Below are positions 46,676 through 55,835 of a stretch of 64,000 nt of DNA, in pieces. Origin of the DNA: Anabaenopsis elenkinii CCIBt3563. Its GTDB lineage: Bacteria > Cyanobacteriota > Cyanobacteriia > Cyanobacteriales > Nostocaceae. Below the pieces are notes generated by a model. That model ran no database searches and was not told the origin of the DNA. It was given only the letters and a program-made list of their open reading frames with translations. The DNA is taken from NCBI RefSeq assembly GCF_015245355.1, contig NZ_CP063311.1, positions 2,709,972 to 2,773,971 of the forward strand, given 5' to 3'. Within the stretch, counting starts at the first letter, position 1. Every line of letters begins with the position of its first letter. The position numbers were made by a program, and so were the translations under genes.

Positions 46676-48217
46676 ATGTTAGCAGGCACAACTTTGCAAG
46701 GTGGTAAATATACCCTAGTTCAGGAAATAGGGCGCGGTGGCTTTGGCATTACCTTTAAGGCTAATCATCACTACTTAGGTCAGGAGGTAGTGATGAAAAC
46801 TATGAATCAACGGCTGCGTCAACATCCTGATTTTGCTAAGTTTGAGCGCCAATTCCAAGATGAAGCCAGAAGGTTGGCTATTTGTATCCATCCTCACATT
46901 GTCCGCGTCAGTGACTTCTTTGTGGAAGCTGGACTACCTTATATGGTGATGGAATACATTCGTGGCTATACTTTGGGAGAAGCATTTGTATTACCGGCTA
47001 TACCCATCCCGGAAGCCACCGCAATTCATTATATTCGTCAAATTGGTTCGGCATTACAGGTAGTACATAACAATGGTTTGCTGCACCGGGATGTGAAGCC
47101 AGATAATATTATCCTGCGTGAGGGAACTCAAGAAGTAGTGCTGATTGATTTTGGCATTGCTCGGGAATTTAATCATGGTGTGAGGCAAACTCACACTGGA
47201 ATGGTTTCTGAGGGCTATTCCCCCCTAGAACAATATTTAACCCAAGCACAGCGCACACCCGCTACAGATGTTTATGGTTTAGCCGCAACTTTGTATTCTT
47301 TGTTGACAGGACAGGTTCCCTTGCCAGTATTGTTACGCGATCGCCAAAAAATGTTATCTCCTCGCGAACTGCAACCCCACCTAAGTGCAGCGGTGAATGA
47401 AGCGGTCATGCGTGGTATGGCTGTAGAACCTCAATTTCGTCCGGCAACAGTTGCAGAATGGTTGCAATTGTTACCACGATATACGATGAATGCACCTCAA
47501 GCGGTTCAAACTCAAGCAGTACCCACTGTAGTCTTACCTGTACCGCAGCGGCAAAAAGTTTTGCCCAAGGGCGAAAAACAGCTATCAAGTCCGGTGAAAC
47601 AGGGTGCTGCTCGCATCTTCGTAGCTCTGAGTGTAGCTGTTATTTCCGGCACGGCAGGTTTTGGCGTCACTAGGATATTGTCTAATTCTCAGACAGAGTT
47701 ATCTTCACCACCTTTATTTGAACAGCCCACAATTAAGCCGGAACCAAAAACACCATTAGGTAATACCCGATTTTCATCTGAGGAAGAACACAATTATAGG
47801 AGACAAAGTCCCCGTACTTCTGCGCCGCGTCATTCTGTACCAGTGGTGACTCCCAGAACACTACAGAATAATATTCCCGTGGTTGAGGAAGAAATTCCCA
47901 CTAAAAGTAACAGCACTTCCACCGAAAGTACACCACCACCGATATCTACTCAGCCATCAGCCACACCTAGCACTACTCCCACACCACCATTAGTGGAGAC
48001 ATTACGAAAAATCCGTGATGATCGTGAGGCTTCACAGCAAAAGGAGTCCCGGGAAAATACTTTACCGACTATGGATAAAGATGTTACCTTCCCCCCTCCT
48101 GTGAGTCCGTTAAATCCCACGATCAATATCCCCACACCGTCAGTGGAAACTCAGGGATCAAGTCCTCCGCCTCTGGTAGTCCCAACTGGGGAAAACAAGC
48201 CGAATAATTCACTATAA
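46676..48217 (+). CDS. Membrane Ser/Thr protein kinase
   Basis: A 513-residue Hanks-type kinase. The kinase domain (about 10-270) has GRGGFGITF, the ATP-binding Lys in EVVMKTM, the catalytic HRDVKPDN (about 141-148) and DFGIAREF (about 162). A membrane helix follows at about 315-335 ([16 protein letters not shown]). The C-terminal 175 residues are Pro/Thr/Ser-rich, lack a recognisable sensor and would lie outside the cytoplasmic membrane. It is full-length. A terminator at 48247 closes the gene. Confidence 0.92.
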
Positions 48218-48246
48218 AGAAGGCAAGCCGAAAACCCCACCAGAAA

Positions 48247-48270
48247 CAGCAACTTAGTTGCTGGCTTTTT
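48247..48270 (+). terminator. Rho-independent terminator after the Ser/Thr kinase
   Basis: CAGCAAC (48247-48253) and GTTGCTG (48257-48263) form a 7-bp stem with a TTA loop, followed by GCTTTTT. It lies 30 bp after the kinase stop. Confidence 0.75.
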
Positions 48271-48707
48271 GCTGTGGGTACGATAGGGGAACTATCACGG
48301 GAGGGTTGAAAGCCAACTTACAGCATATTTTGGGTAAATGAAGTACAAATATGCATGATAAAACTCTTGTCGTGCGGGCAAGAAGCCCGCTGCCAGCTTA
48401 CCTGACAAGAGATGCAATATGCTGTGTATGAGTTTCACGAACTACTGAGAAATCATCAAGATGATGTCAAAATTGAGGCTATTTTAGACAGTTATAGCTA
48501 GAGCGGTAAGCAAAGCGCCACGGATAAGGCTTATCGCCCGCATAAAGCTTGGACTTTTAACAGTTTTATAATCCCCACATTCTTGATGGGGATTATGGAG
48601 AATATCTTGCTATTTGATGCAATTATCTGTAATATCTAAAAATCATCCCAAAACAACTATAACTTGATAGATTAACCGTAGATTAAATTCAGGAGCACAA
48701 GGTCAGT
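48271..48707. other. Spacer with nested hairpin, upstream of sbpA
   Basis: There is no gene here. CTCTTGTC/GACAAGAG (48364-48411) encloses GCGGGC-AAGAA-GCCCGC, a nested palindrome of the kind dispersed in cyanobacterial spacers. The 3' end carries the sulfur-gene motif at 48664-48681. Confidence 0.5.
48664..48681 (+). promoter_or_regulatory. Sulfur-gene motif, copy 1
   Basis: TTGATAGATTAACCGTAG lies 27 bp before the sulfate-binding protein start. It matches the copy before cysA (53637-53654) at 16 of 18 positions with identical spacing. It is a candidate operator for a sulfur regulator, or a conserved part of the promoter or leader. Confidence 0.55.
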
Positions 48708-49781
48708 ATGTCGCAAGATATTTGGAATCGATGGAAACCCACGTCTTTAAAAAGTTTTATTTCGCTGTTTTTAGTAGGAATCAGTTTAAGTGGTGTTATC
48801 GCCGCCTGCGCTCCTTCTCCTGATAAGAGTGGTAGCACTTCACAAACAAAAGAACTGACCCTAGTCAGCTACGCCGTCACCCGCGCCGCCTACGAAAAAA
48901 TCATTCCCCTATTCGCCAAAGAGTGGAAAGAAAAGACCGGGCAAACTGTCAGATTTGACCAGAGCTATGGCGGATCAGGCTCCCAAACCCGTGCGGTAAT
49001 TGACGGATTAGAGGCAGATATTGTCGCCCTAGCTCTATCAGCAGATACCTTGCAACTCCAGAATGCCGGATTGATTAAACCAGGTTGGGAGAAAAAGACA
49101 CCCAACGGTGATGGTATTGTCCATCGTTCCGTGGGTGTGATTGTTACTCGTGAAGGCAACCCTAAAAACATTAAAGACTGGGATGATTTAGCCCGCAGTG
49201 ATGTCAGTGTTATTACTGCTAACCCCAAAACCTCTGGTGGCGCTCGTTGGAACTATATGGTCTTGTGGGGAAAAGTAACTAAAACAGGCGGCACCGAAAA
49301 ACAAGCCAAAGACTTTGTGACTAGAGTCTACAAGAACGTGCCAGTTCTACCCAGAGATGCACGGGAAGCTACTGATGCATTCTTCGTACAAAAACAGGGA
49401 GATGCACTGATAAACTATGAAAACGAAGTCATCTTAGCTAAACAACAGGGACAGGACTTACCTTACGTAGTTCCCGAAATTAATATTTCTATCGATAACC
49501 CCATTGCCGTAGTCGATAGCTATGTTGATAAGCGAGGCACTCGTGAAGTAGCAGAAGCCTTTGTACAGTTTCTCTTTACCCCCGCAGCCCAGCGCGAATT
49601 TGCCAAAGTGGGATTTCGCCCGGTAGTACCGGAAGTGGTAGCGGAATTTGCCGATACTTATCCCCAAATCTCTAATCTATTCACCATTGAAGACTTTGGT
49701 GGATGGAATCAAGTTAGTCCGAAATTCTTTGCCGATGGTGCAATCTTTGACGACATCCAAGCCAATATAGCCCGACGCTAG
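48708..49781 (+). CDS. sbpA: Sulfate-binding protein of the ABC importer
   Basis: A 357-residue periplasmic substrate-binding protein. The N-terminus is a lipoprotein-like signal (FISLFLVGISLSGVIAAC, lipid Cys at about 35). The mature part is a sulfate/thiosulfate-binding fold, with LVSYAVTRAAYEKIIPLFAKEWKEK, FDQSYGGSGSQTRAVIDG (the anion-binding SYGGSGSQ) and ANPKTSGGARWNYMVLWGK. It captures sulfate for CysT-CysW-CysA. It is first in the operon with cysT and cysW (168 bp then overlapping). AGGAG lies 11 bp upstream of the ATG. Confidence 0.93.
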   Translation: MSQDIWNRWKPTSLKSFISLFLVGISLSGVIAACAPSPDKSGSTSQTKELTLVSYAVTRAAYEKIIPLFAKEWKEKTGQTVRFDQSYGGSGSQTRAVIDGLEADIVALALSADTLQLQNAGLIKPGWEKKTPNGDGIVHRSVGVIVTREGNPKNIKDWDDLARSDVSVITANPKTSGGARWNYMVLWGKVTKTGGTEKQAKDFVTRVYKNVPVLPRDAREATDAFFVQKQGDALINYENEVILAKQQGQDLPYVVPEINISIDNPIAVVDSYVDKRGTREVAEAFVQFLFTPAAQREFAKVGFRPVVPEVVAEFADTYPQISNLFTIEDFGGWNQVSPKFFADGAIFDDIQANIARR

Positions 49782-49904
49782 GATTAAAACAGTGCTGAGT
49801 GGGTAGGGGCGGGTTTAAGCAGTCTGTCTGTGATTCGTCGAAATCCTTAGTAAACCCGCCCGTACAAGAGTGCTGACTGAAGAAAGTTTTGAGTAAGTTT
49901 CTTC

Positions 49905-49940
49905 TCCCCTGCCCCCTGCTCCCTGCTCCCCTGCCCCCTT
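49905..49940. repeat. Short tandem repeat (CCCCTGC-type heptamers)
   Basis: Consecutive 7-base units of the form CCCCTGC/CCCTGCT fill the spacer just before cysT. This is the STRR repeat class known from heterocystous cyanobacteria. It makes the region between sbpA and cysT pyrimidine-rich and replaces a normal ribosome-binding site. Confidence 0.8.
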
Positions 49941-49949
49941 TCCTCAACT

Positions 49950-50801
49950 ATGACAGTTTCCAAAACACAGTCTACCTTCCCTCTCGCCCCCCAAAATTTG
50001 CTTAAACGCTTGTCTTTGCCCTGGGGGGTAACAATTACTTATCTCTCCATCGTCCTACTGTTGCCTGTGTCCGCCTTGATACTACGGGCTGCAACCCTAT
50101 CACCTATTGAGTTTTGGCGGCTGGCTACTGCCCCCGTGGCACTATCAACCTACAATATCACTTTTGTGACTGCCTTCTTTGCCGCCGCTATTAACTGCGT
50201 GGCTGGAACTGCAACAGCCTGGGTGCTGGTGCGCTACGATTTCCCTTTTAAAAGGGTTTTAGATGCTGTGATTGACCTGCCCTTTGCTCTACCCACGGCA
50301 GTTGCAGGTATCACTCTGGCAACAGTTTACAGTGAGCAAGGCTGGATTGGCTCATTGCTATCTCCCCTGGGTATTAGGGTATCTTTTACTCGCTTGGGAG
50401 TGGCAGTGGCGATGGTGTTTATTTGCGTGCCTTTTGTGATCCGAACAGTGCAGCCTGTACTACAAGAGCTAGATTCAACCATCGAAGAAGCTGCCTGGTC
50501 TCTGGGAGCCTCCCGATGGCAAACTTTTTGGCTAGTGGTACTACCGCCCATTATACCTGCCATCCTCACCGGTACAACTCAGGCTTTTGCTAGGGCTGTG
50601 GGCGAGTATGGTTCAGTGGTCTTGATTGCTGCGAATATTCCCTATCAAGATTTAATTGCTCCCATTTTAGTATTCCAGCGCCTAGAACAAAACGACTTAC
50701 CTGGAGCCACAGCGGTTGGGACAGTGCTGCTGGTGATTTCTCTGGTGCTGCTACTAGCAGTGAATATATTGCAAACTTGGAGGCAACGCTATGGCGGTTG
50801 A
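49950..50801 (+). CDS. cysT: Sulfate ABC transporter permease CysT
   Basis: A 283-residue inner-membrane permease with six predicted helices. It carries the EAA loop contacting CysA (STIEEAAWSLGASRWQTFWLVVLPPIIPAI, about 174-204) and the family end block FARAVGEYGSVVLIAANIP. It works with CysW and CysA to import sulfate. It overlaps cysW by 11 bp. The ATG lies directly after a heptamer repeat tract with no Shine-Dalgarno sequence. Confidence 0.94.
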   Translation: MTVSKTQSTFPLAPQNLLKRLSLPWGVTITYLSIVLLLPVSALILRAATLSPIEFWRLATAPVALSTYNITFVTAFFAAAINCVAGTATAWVLVRYDFPFKRVLDAVIDLPFALPTAVAGITLATVYSEQGWIGSLLSPLGIRVSFTRLGVAVAMVFICVPFVIRTVQPVLQELDSTIEEAAWSLGASRWQTFWLVVLPPIIPAILTGTTQAFARAVGEYGSVVLIAANIPYQDLIAPILVFQRLEQNDLPGATAVGTVLLVISLVLLLAVNILQTWRQRYGG

Positions 50802-51666
50802 AGTGAAATCTATACAGTCTCTACCTTCAGGTCAGGTCAAGCCAAAACAAGCTGGAGAGTGGGGCAAAGTTGCTTTGATTGCGGCAGTTACAGCCTATTT
50901 AGCATTAGTCTTGCTGCTGCCCACGCTTTATGTGTTCATTGGAGCCTTTAATCGCGGTATTGCCCCGTTTTTCGCCACCCTCACCAGCCGGGACTTTACT
51001 CAAGCCCTACGCTTGACGGCAATGGCGGTGGGCATAGCTGTACCTTTCAACGTTGTTTTTGGGCTTTGTGCAGCCTGGGCAATTGCCCGCCGTCGCTTTC
51101 GGGGGCGTACCCTGCTATTAAGTATTATTGACTTGCCCTTTTCGATTTCGCCGATTGTGGCAGGTTTAATGCTGGTCTCCCTCTATGGACGTAATGGGCT
51201 ACTTGGCCCCCTGCTACAATTCCTGGATATCAGAATTATCTTTTCGTTCCCTGGTATTGCTTTGGCGACGATGCTTGGGGGAATGCCTTTTGTGGCGCGG
51301 GAAGTAATTCCAGTCTTGGAAGAAGTTGGGACTCAGGAAGAAGAAGCTGCTAAAACTTTGGGCGCTAGCGAATGGCAAACTTTCTGGCGAGTCACACTAC
51401 CTTCTATTCGCTGGGCATTACTTTATGGCATTATTCTCACCACTGCCCGTGCGATGGGAGAGTATGGTGCTATTGCTGTAGTTTCTAGTAACTTAATTGG
51501 CCGTACCCAGACTCTAACTTTGTATGTGGAAGGGGCTTATCGTAATTACGATTCTCAAAGTGCTTTTGCTGCTTCGGTGGTGCTAGCTGGATTGGCTGCT
51601 TGTACTCTGATCATTAAAGAGGTGTTTGAGCGCCGCATCCGCATAAAAGATGAGGGAGACAGCTAG
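50791..51666 (+). CDS. cysW: Sulfate ABC transporter permease CysW
   Basis: A 291-residue permease homologous to CysT. Six helices; the EAA loop is EEEAAKTLGASEWQTFWRVTLPSIRWALLYG (about 189-219), and TTARAMGEYGAIAVVSSNLIG follows. YVEGAYRNYDSQSAFAASVVLAG is a typical CysW end. It overlaps the end of cysT, so the two are translationally coupled. The matching ATPase gene is 2 kb away at 53694 rather than next to it. Confidence 0.94.
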   Translation: MAVEVKSIQSLPSGQVKPKQAGEWGKVALIAAVTAYLALVLLLPTLYVFIGAFNRGIAPFFATLTSRDFTQALRLTAMAVGIAVPFNVVFGLCAAWAIARRRFRGRTLLLSIIDLPFSISPIVAGLMLVSLYGRNGLLGPLLQFLDIRIIFSFPGIALATMLGGMPFVAREVIPVLEEVGTQEEEAAKTLGASEWQTFWRVTLPSIRWALLYGIILTTARAMGEYGAIAVVSSNLIGRTQTLTLYVEGAYRNYDSQSAFAASVVLAGLAACTLIIKEVFERRIRIKDEGDS

Positions 51667-51677
51667 TACGCGATCCG

Positions 51678-51709
51678 AATTCAAAATTCAAAATTCAAAA
51701 TTCAAAATT
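51678..51709. repeat. Short tandem repeat (TTCAAAA heptamers)
   Basis: About four and a half copies of the 7-base unit ATTCAAA lie 12 bp after cysW. This is another STRR-class repeat typical of Nostocales. Confidence 0.85.
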
Positions 51710-51790
51710 AAATACCCCACGGATAAATCAGGGGGCTTGAATTAATGTTGTTTGACTTTTTTCTTCTACGTTTTCTTTGGTAATTTGAAT

Positions 51791-52057
51791 ATGGTTACTG
51801 ACGGTCAGATCATTCACAAAAAAATTCGCCTACGAATTCCCACAAATTTTCATCAAGAACCGGTTATTTCGCGTTTAGTCTCGGACTATGGTTTAACGAT
51901 TAATATTACAGCGGCGATTTTGGGTGCAAATGCTGTGGGTGACGGTTGGTTTGAACTGGACTTACAAGGTTTTGCAACACAGATAGATGATGCTATCAAT
52001 TGGCTCCGGGATATAGAGCTAGAAATCTGGGATGAAAATAGCGTCAGCGATTGGTGA
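51791..52057 (+). CDS. NIL-domain protein 1
   Basis: An 88-residue protein made of one NIL domain (IRLRIPTNFHQEPVISRLVSDYGLTINITAAILG...GWFELDLQG). NIL domains usually sit at the C-terminus of the methionine importer ATPase MetN, where they bind methionine. An upstream TTG (51752) would add an unlikely hydrophobic stretch, so the ATG at 51791 is preferred. Binding of a sulfur amino acid and regulation of the sulfate importer are inferred from the domain and position. Confidence 0.82.
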   Translation: MVTDGQIIHKKIRLRIPTNFHQEPVISRLVSDYGLTINITAAILGANAVGDGWFELDLQGFATQIDDAINWLRDIELEIWDENSVSDW

Positions 52058-52085
52058 TTAACTGTTCTTTTAGTTCCTTAATCCT

Positions 52086-52703
52086 ATGCCACGTAAAAAA
52101 ATACACCCACTAACTCCCATTTATAGCCGCATCCGTATACCCCTGCATTACCAACGCCAACCTTTGATTTCCCGTTTGGTATCCCGCTATGGTGTCACGG
52201 TGAATATCAATGCGGCGATGCTCTCAGCTACAGACAGCCACGGTTGGTTTGACTTACAACTCCAAGGGAAATCTCAACATATTTATGATGGACTGCTGTA
52301 TTTACATAACTTGGGAGTAGATTTAATGCATACAGGTATTACACAGGGTATGCAGCATAATTTAGGTTCTCGGTCATTTCCGCGTCCAAGGACAGAAATA
52401 CCTACACCTGCACCAAGTTATACTTACCAAAATTACGGCAGTCAATCCTATCGGATGGGCTTACAAATTTGCATCTTGAAAGATTACTACCAAACACCCA
52501 TAATTTTTGATTTAGTGTCTCGCTATGGAATCACAGTCAATATTATTGGGGCTTCACTACCAGCAAATCAGCAAGAGGATGGTTGGTTTGATTTAGACCT
52601 GTGGGGTAAACCGCAGCAACTTTTTTCTAGTTGCGATTATTTGCAAAAGCTCAATTTACCACTATGGTTAGATGCTTCTTCTTTGCATGGACAGATTATC
52701 TAA
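52086..52703 (+). CDS. NIL-domain protein 2 (two NIL domains)
   Basis: A 205-residue protein with two NIL domains: residues about 13-80 (SRIRIPLHYQRQPLISRLVSRYGVTVNINAAML) and about 123-195 (LQICILKDYYQTPIIFDLVSRYGITVNIIGASL...GWFDLDLWG). A Pro/Tyr-rich linker of about 40 residues joins them. There is no ATPase or DNA-binding part. It starts 28 bp after NIL protein 1. Two domains could give an intramolecular dimer of the type NIL/ACT-like folds form. Confidence 0.82.
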   Translation: MPRKKIHPLTPIYSRIRIPLHYQRQPLISRLVSRYGVTVNINAAMLSATDSHGWFDLQLQGKSQHIYDGLLYLHNLGVDLMHTGITQGMQHNLGSRSFPRPRTEIPTPAPSYTYQNYGSQSYRMGLQICILKDYYQTPIIFDLVSRYGITVNIIGASLPANQQEDGWFDLDLWGKPQQLFSSCDYLQKLNLPLWLDASSLHGQII

Positions 52704-52718
52704 ATCAAATATTGATTT

Positions 52719-53009
52719 ATGGTTTTATTTGTTGGTCAAAGTATGAGCATGACTCGACTACGTGTGCGTTTACATATTCCTCAATTTTACTTGCAAGAAC
52801 CAATTATTTCTCAAATGATTTCTCGCTATCAATTGACAGTTAATATTACCGGAGCAGAGCTAGACAAAAATACTAATGAACAAGGATGTTTTGACTTAGA
52901 ACTAGAAGGTTCTATGTCTCACATCAATAGTTGTTTAACTTATCTGGAATCTTTAAATCTGAAAATTTTAGGTAAGTCCAGTCCAGATGGTGATAGTTGG
53001 CATTGTTGA
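52719..53009 (+). CDS. NIL-domain protein 3
   Basis: A 96-residue single-NIL protein (RLHIPQFYLQEPIISQMISRYQLTVNITGAEL...GCFDLELEG). The ATG at 52719 or the later one at 52743 (MSMTRL) may be used. It lies 15 bp after NIL protein 2, so all three NIL genes are probably one transcript with cysTW. It converges on the CysR-like regulator with 20 bp between stops. Confidence 0.8.
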   Translation: MVLFVGQSMSMTRLRVRLHIPQFYLQEPIISQMISRYQLTVNITGAELDKNTNEQGCFDLELEGSMSHINSCLTYLESLNLKILGKSSPDGDSWHC

Positions 53010-53029
53010 TTTGTTTAGATTCTTTGTTT

Positions 53030-53623
53030 TTAAATTTCATAGTGCCAAATATCCTCTTCCCGCAGCACAATTTTATGTAACCGCAGCCTGTGAATAGATC
53101 CTTGTTCTTCTAATTTTTGCAAAATACGAGTGATGGTGACGCGAGTAGAACCAATGGTTTCAGCAATGTCTTGGTGAGTCAGACGCAAATCAATTAGTCT
53201 ACCTTTTTGAACTTCTCGCCCAAATCTATTCGCTAGCCATTCTAACAACTTAATAACCATAATTTCTACGGTTTTATGGCTACGAATTACCATTAATTCC
53301 TCTGTTCGCTGAAGATGTAACCTTAAAATTTGGAGTAATTCCGATGAATCTTGAATTTCCACGGCGCTTAATTCCACTTTAGTGAGGCACTCAATTTGAT
53401 AAGGTTCTGTTTTAGACAATACTGTTCCAATAATGGCACCTACTCCCCATAGACCCAGGGTGACAATTGTCCCATCTTCATGCCATGTGACGATTCGCAC
53501 GACACCTTGCTCAATTTTCCACAGATAATCGTTGTTTCTTGGCAGTATAGAGCGGGAGGAAAAGCTTGTTTTCAGATGACGTATAGGAGGTGTAAAAGCA
53601 GAGGATAAAGTTGTTATGTTCAT
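53030..53623 (-). CDS. CRP-family regulator, CysR-like
   Basis: A 197-residue CRP/FNR-family regulator. The cyclic-nucleotide-binding-like beta roll is shortened (about 30-100). The C-terminal winged helix-turn-helix is DLRLTHQDIAETIGSTRVTITRILQKLEEQGSI (about 147-179). No residues for cAMP binding stand out. CysR of Synechococcus, a sulfur-starvation regulator, belongs to this family and also lies among cys genes, so the call rests on family and context. It is divergent from cysA, with the sulfur-gene motif (53637-53654) in the 70-bp gap, suggesting control of cysA and of itself. Confidence 0.78.
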   Translation of the reverse strand: MNITTLSSAFTPPIRHLKTSFSSRSILPRNNDYLWKIEQGVVRIVTWHEDGTIVTLGLWGVGAIIGTVLSKTEPYQIECLTKVELSAVEIQDSSELLQILRLHLQRTEELMVIRSHKTVEIMVIKLLEWLANRFGREVQKGRLIDLRLTHQDIAETIGSTRVTITRILQKLEEQGSIHRLRLHKIVLREEDIWHYEI

Positions 53624-53636
53624 AAAGTCCTAAAAG

Positions 53637-53654
53637 TTGATAGACAAACCGTAG
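53637..53654 (+). promoter_or_regulatory. Sulfur-gene motif, copy 2
   Basis: TTGATAGACAAACCGTAG lies in the 70 bp between the divergent CysR-like gene and cysA, 14 bp from the regulator's start and 40 bp before cysA. With the following TTAA it forms a weak dyad. Copies lie before sbpA and upstream of the rhodanese, and a partial one lies before the Rrf2-cysK unit. Confidence 0.6.
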
Positions 53655-53693
53655 TTAATTTTAATATATACCAAGTTGGAGGAACAAAGAACG

Positions 53694-54713
53694 ATGGGAA
53701 TTCTAATTGAAAATATTTCTAAGCACTTCGGTAGCTTCCATGCTGTAGATAATGTGAGTTTGGAGATTAAAACTGGGTCTCTGGTGGCGCTGTTAGGGCC
53801 TTCCGGCTCAGGAAAGTCTACATTGCTACGGATAATTGCTGGTTTAGAGAAACCAGACAGTGGCGATATTTGGTTGGTAGGGGAAAATTCTACGTACCAG
53901 AGTGTACAGGAACGTAATATTGGCTTTGTTTTCCAGCATTATGCGCTGTTTAAGCACTTGACGGTGCGTGATAATATTTGCTTTGCAATGAGTTTGCGTA
54001 AACATCCCAAAAACCGCATCCGCCAACGGGTTGATGAACTTTTGGAATTGGTACAGATGCAACAATTTGGCGATCGCTATCCTTCTCAGCTTTCTGGTGG
54101 TCAACGACAACGGATCGCCTTAGCGCGATCGCTAGCTGTACAACCCCGGATTTTATTATTAGATGAACCTTTTGGGGCATTAGATGCTAAAGTTCGTAAG
54201 GATTTACGTGTTTGGTTACGTAATCTGCATTCGGAAGTTCACGTCACAACCGTATTTGTTACCCACGACCAAGAAGAAGCAATGGAAGTGGCTGATGAAC
54301 TTGTGGTGATGAATCAGGGAAGGGTAGAACAAGTTGGAACTCCGTCCGAAATTTATGACAACCCAGCTACAGCCTTTGTGATGGGTTTTATTGGCCCCGT
54401 AAATGTTCTCCCGACTAATATTGGGATCATACCCAACAAAGGTACAGCGTCCATTAATGAAAAAGTATTTTTACGACCACAAGATATTTTGATTGGGAAG
54501 ACTCCTGATGAGAATAGCACTTCTGCGACTGTTGAGCGAATTACTCATCTGGGTTGGGAAATTCGCATTGAGTTGGTTTTGCGGTCTGGTGAGATGGTGA
54601 ATGCTCACCTGAATCGAGAACAGTTTAATCAGCTTCAGTTAGAAAAAGGACAGCGTGTCTATATTAAACCGAAACAAGCCAGAGTTTTTGCTACGGCTAA
54701 TGGCGTGAGATAG
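53694..54713 (+). CDS. cysA: Sulfate ABC transporter ATPase CysA
   Basis: A 339-residue ATPase that powers CysTW. Walker A is GPSGSGKST (about 33), the signature [16 protein letters not shown] (about 131) and Walker [17 protein letters not shown] (about 154). The C-terminal regulatory domain (about 240-339) contains [15 protein letters not shown] at 53676 overlaps the GGAGGAA ribosome-binding site, so the ATG at 53694 is chosen. It is separated from cysTW by NIL and regulator genes and has its own promoter region. Confidence 0.93.
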   Translation: MGILIENISKHFGSFHAVDNVSLEIKTGSLVALLGPSGSGKSTLLRIIAGLEKPDSGDIWLVGENSTYQSVQERNIGFVFQHYALFKHLTVRDNICFAMSLRKHPKNRIRQRVDELLELVQMQQFGDRYPSQLSGGQRQRIALARSLAVQPRILLLDEPFGALDAKVRKDLRVWLRNLHSEVHVTTVFVTHDQEEAMEVADELVVMNQGRVEQVGTPSEIYDNPATAFVMGFIGPVNVLPTNIGIIPNKGTASINEKVFLRPQDILIGKTPDENSTSATVERITHLGWEIRIELVLRSGEMVNAHLNREQFNQLQLEKGQRVYIKPKQARVFATANGVR

Positions 54714-54724
54714 TCGCTAATAAT

Positions 54725-54758
54725 TAAACGCAGATGGACGCAGATAAACGCAGATAGT
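54725..54758. repeat. Short direct repeat (ACGCAGATR units)
   Basis: Three imperfect 12-base units of the form AAACGCAGATGG follow cysA. They belong to the simple repeats common in Nostocales spacers. Confidence 0.6.
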
Positions 54759-54857
54759 TTTGTACTTTATTAGACTAGGAAATGCTATGTTACCTCCTCA
54801 TTCATAATTATGACAGTGAGGAGGTTTGTGTTTGGGATTTCCCCAAAGTAATCACTG

Positions 54858-55577
54858 CTAAATTCCCGCCCCATCTAAAAATTCTTCAATCATTAAGTTG
54901 CTTTCATTCTTAACCTCTTGATTGTGGACATTCTCTACTTGGTCACTAGATGGATGGAAACCTACATCTAATTGTTCTACTTGTTTTTCTAAATCTTTGA
55001 CACGTTCAAAGAGAGCGCGGATGACCTCGGCTTCTACATCTCGAACTTTTCCATGTCCCAAAATATCAGTATTATCCGCACGAATTAAACGCCCTGGAAC
55101 TCCCACTACTGTTGTGTCGCTGGGGACATCACGTAGGACAACTGAACCTGCACCAATGCGAACATTATGACCAATTTGAATATTACCTAAGACTTTCGCA
55201 CCTGCTCCTACAACTACATTCTCACCCAAGGTAGGGTGACGCTTGCCGATTTCTTTTCCGGTTCCGCCAAGGGTGACTCCTTGATAAATGAGTGCATAAT
55301 CACCAACTATCGCTGTTTCACCAATAACTACGCCCATTCCGTGGTCAATAAATACACCTTTACCAATTTTCGCGCCTGGGTGAATTTCAATTCCGGTGAC
55401 AAATCTACTGATAGTGGAAATAAAGCGGGGAATAAAAGGAACACCAATTTTATACAACCAATGGGTGAGGCGATGAAACATCAAGGCTTGCAGTCCAGGA
55501 TAGCAGAAGATAATCTCTAGCCAATTACGGGCGGCGGGATCTCGTTGAGAAATTGTGCGTAAGTCAGTTAAAAGCAT
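54858..55577 (-). CDS. cysE: Serine O-acetyltransferase
   Basis: A 239-residue enzyme that makes O-acetylserine from serine and acetyl-CoA, the substrate of CysK. The left-handed beta-helix is clear: TGIEIHPGAKIGKGVFIDHGMGVVIGETAIVGDYALIYQGVTLGGTG (about 61-107, with the catalytic His in IDHG), then KRHPTLGENVVVGAGAKVLG and RDVPSDTTVVGVPGRLI. The C-terminal tail after about 190 is an acidic coiled segment. It is divergent from the Rrf2-cysK unit, 258 bp apart. Confidence 0.95.
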   Translation of the reverse strand: MLLTDLRTISQRDPAARNWLEIIFCYPGLQALMFHRLTHWLYKIGVPFIPRFISTISRFVTGIEIHPGAKIGKGVFIDHGMGVVIGETAIVGDYALIYQGVTLGGTGKEIGKRHPTLGENVVVGAGAKVLGNIQIGHNVRIGAGSVVLRDVPSDTTVVGVPGRLIRADNTDILGHGKVRDVEAEVIRALFERVKDLEKQVEQLDVGFHPSSDQVENVHNQEVKNESNLMIEEFLDGAGI

Positions 55578-55806
55578 AGTTTTGTGCTGGGGTATGAAGA
55601 TATCCTGATTTTGGATTTGAAGTAATAAATATTACTAGCTTGAATTACCCATGACTAAATAAATGAAGTTTGGGTAAACTCATTGTCCCTGAAATTCAGA
55701 GCTTTTTGATTAATCCCCAGTAAACGCATAGATTTATAGTACTTTAATTAAGTTTTAATAAACTGTATCTCCTTAAACATTGTTTTTAGCAGTTTTCTCG
55801 CTTAAA

Positions 55807-55824
55807 GTACAATAAGTCTATCAA
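55807..55824 (-). promoter_or_regulatory. Partial sulfur-gene motif before the Rrf2 gene
   Basis: On the minus strand TTGATAGA is exact, followed by CT and TATTGTAC, which keeps the GTA at the right place but not AACC. It lies 12 bp before the Rrf2 start, in reverse orientation relative to the other copies. It is a weaker match and could be chance. Confidence 0.3.
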
Positions 55825-55835
55825 TTTACCGTGGT

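Noticed and set aside
49905..51709. Heptamer tandem repeats as regulatory sites
   Set aside because: They fit the common STRR filler repeats of Nostocales, and nothing ties them to regulation here beyond their place before cysT and after cysW.
53676..53693. TTG start for cysA, and TTG/GTG starts for several other genes
   Set aside because: These codons overlap or precede the ribosome-binding site. The next ATG at normal spacing was preferred for cysA, the PpiC protein, HlyD, the NarL regulator, the first M16 peptidase, the antiporter and NIL protein 1.
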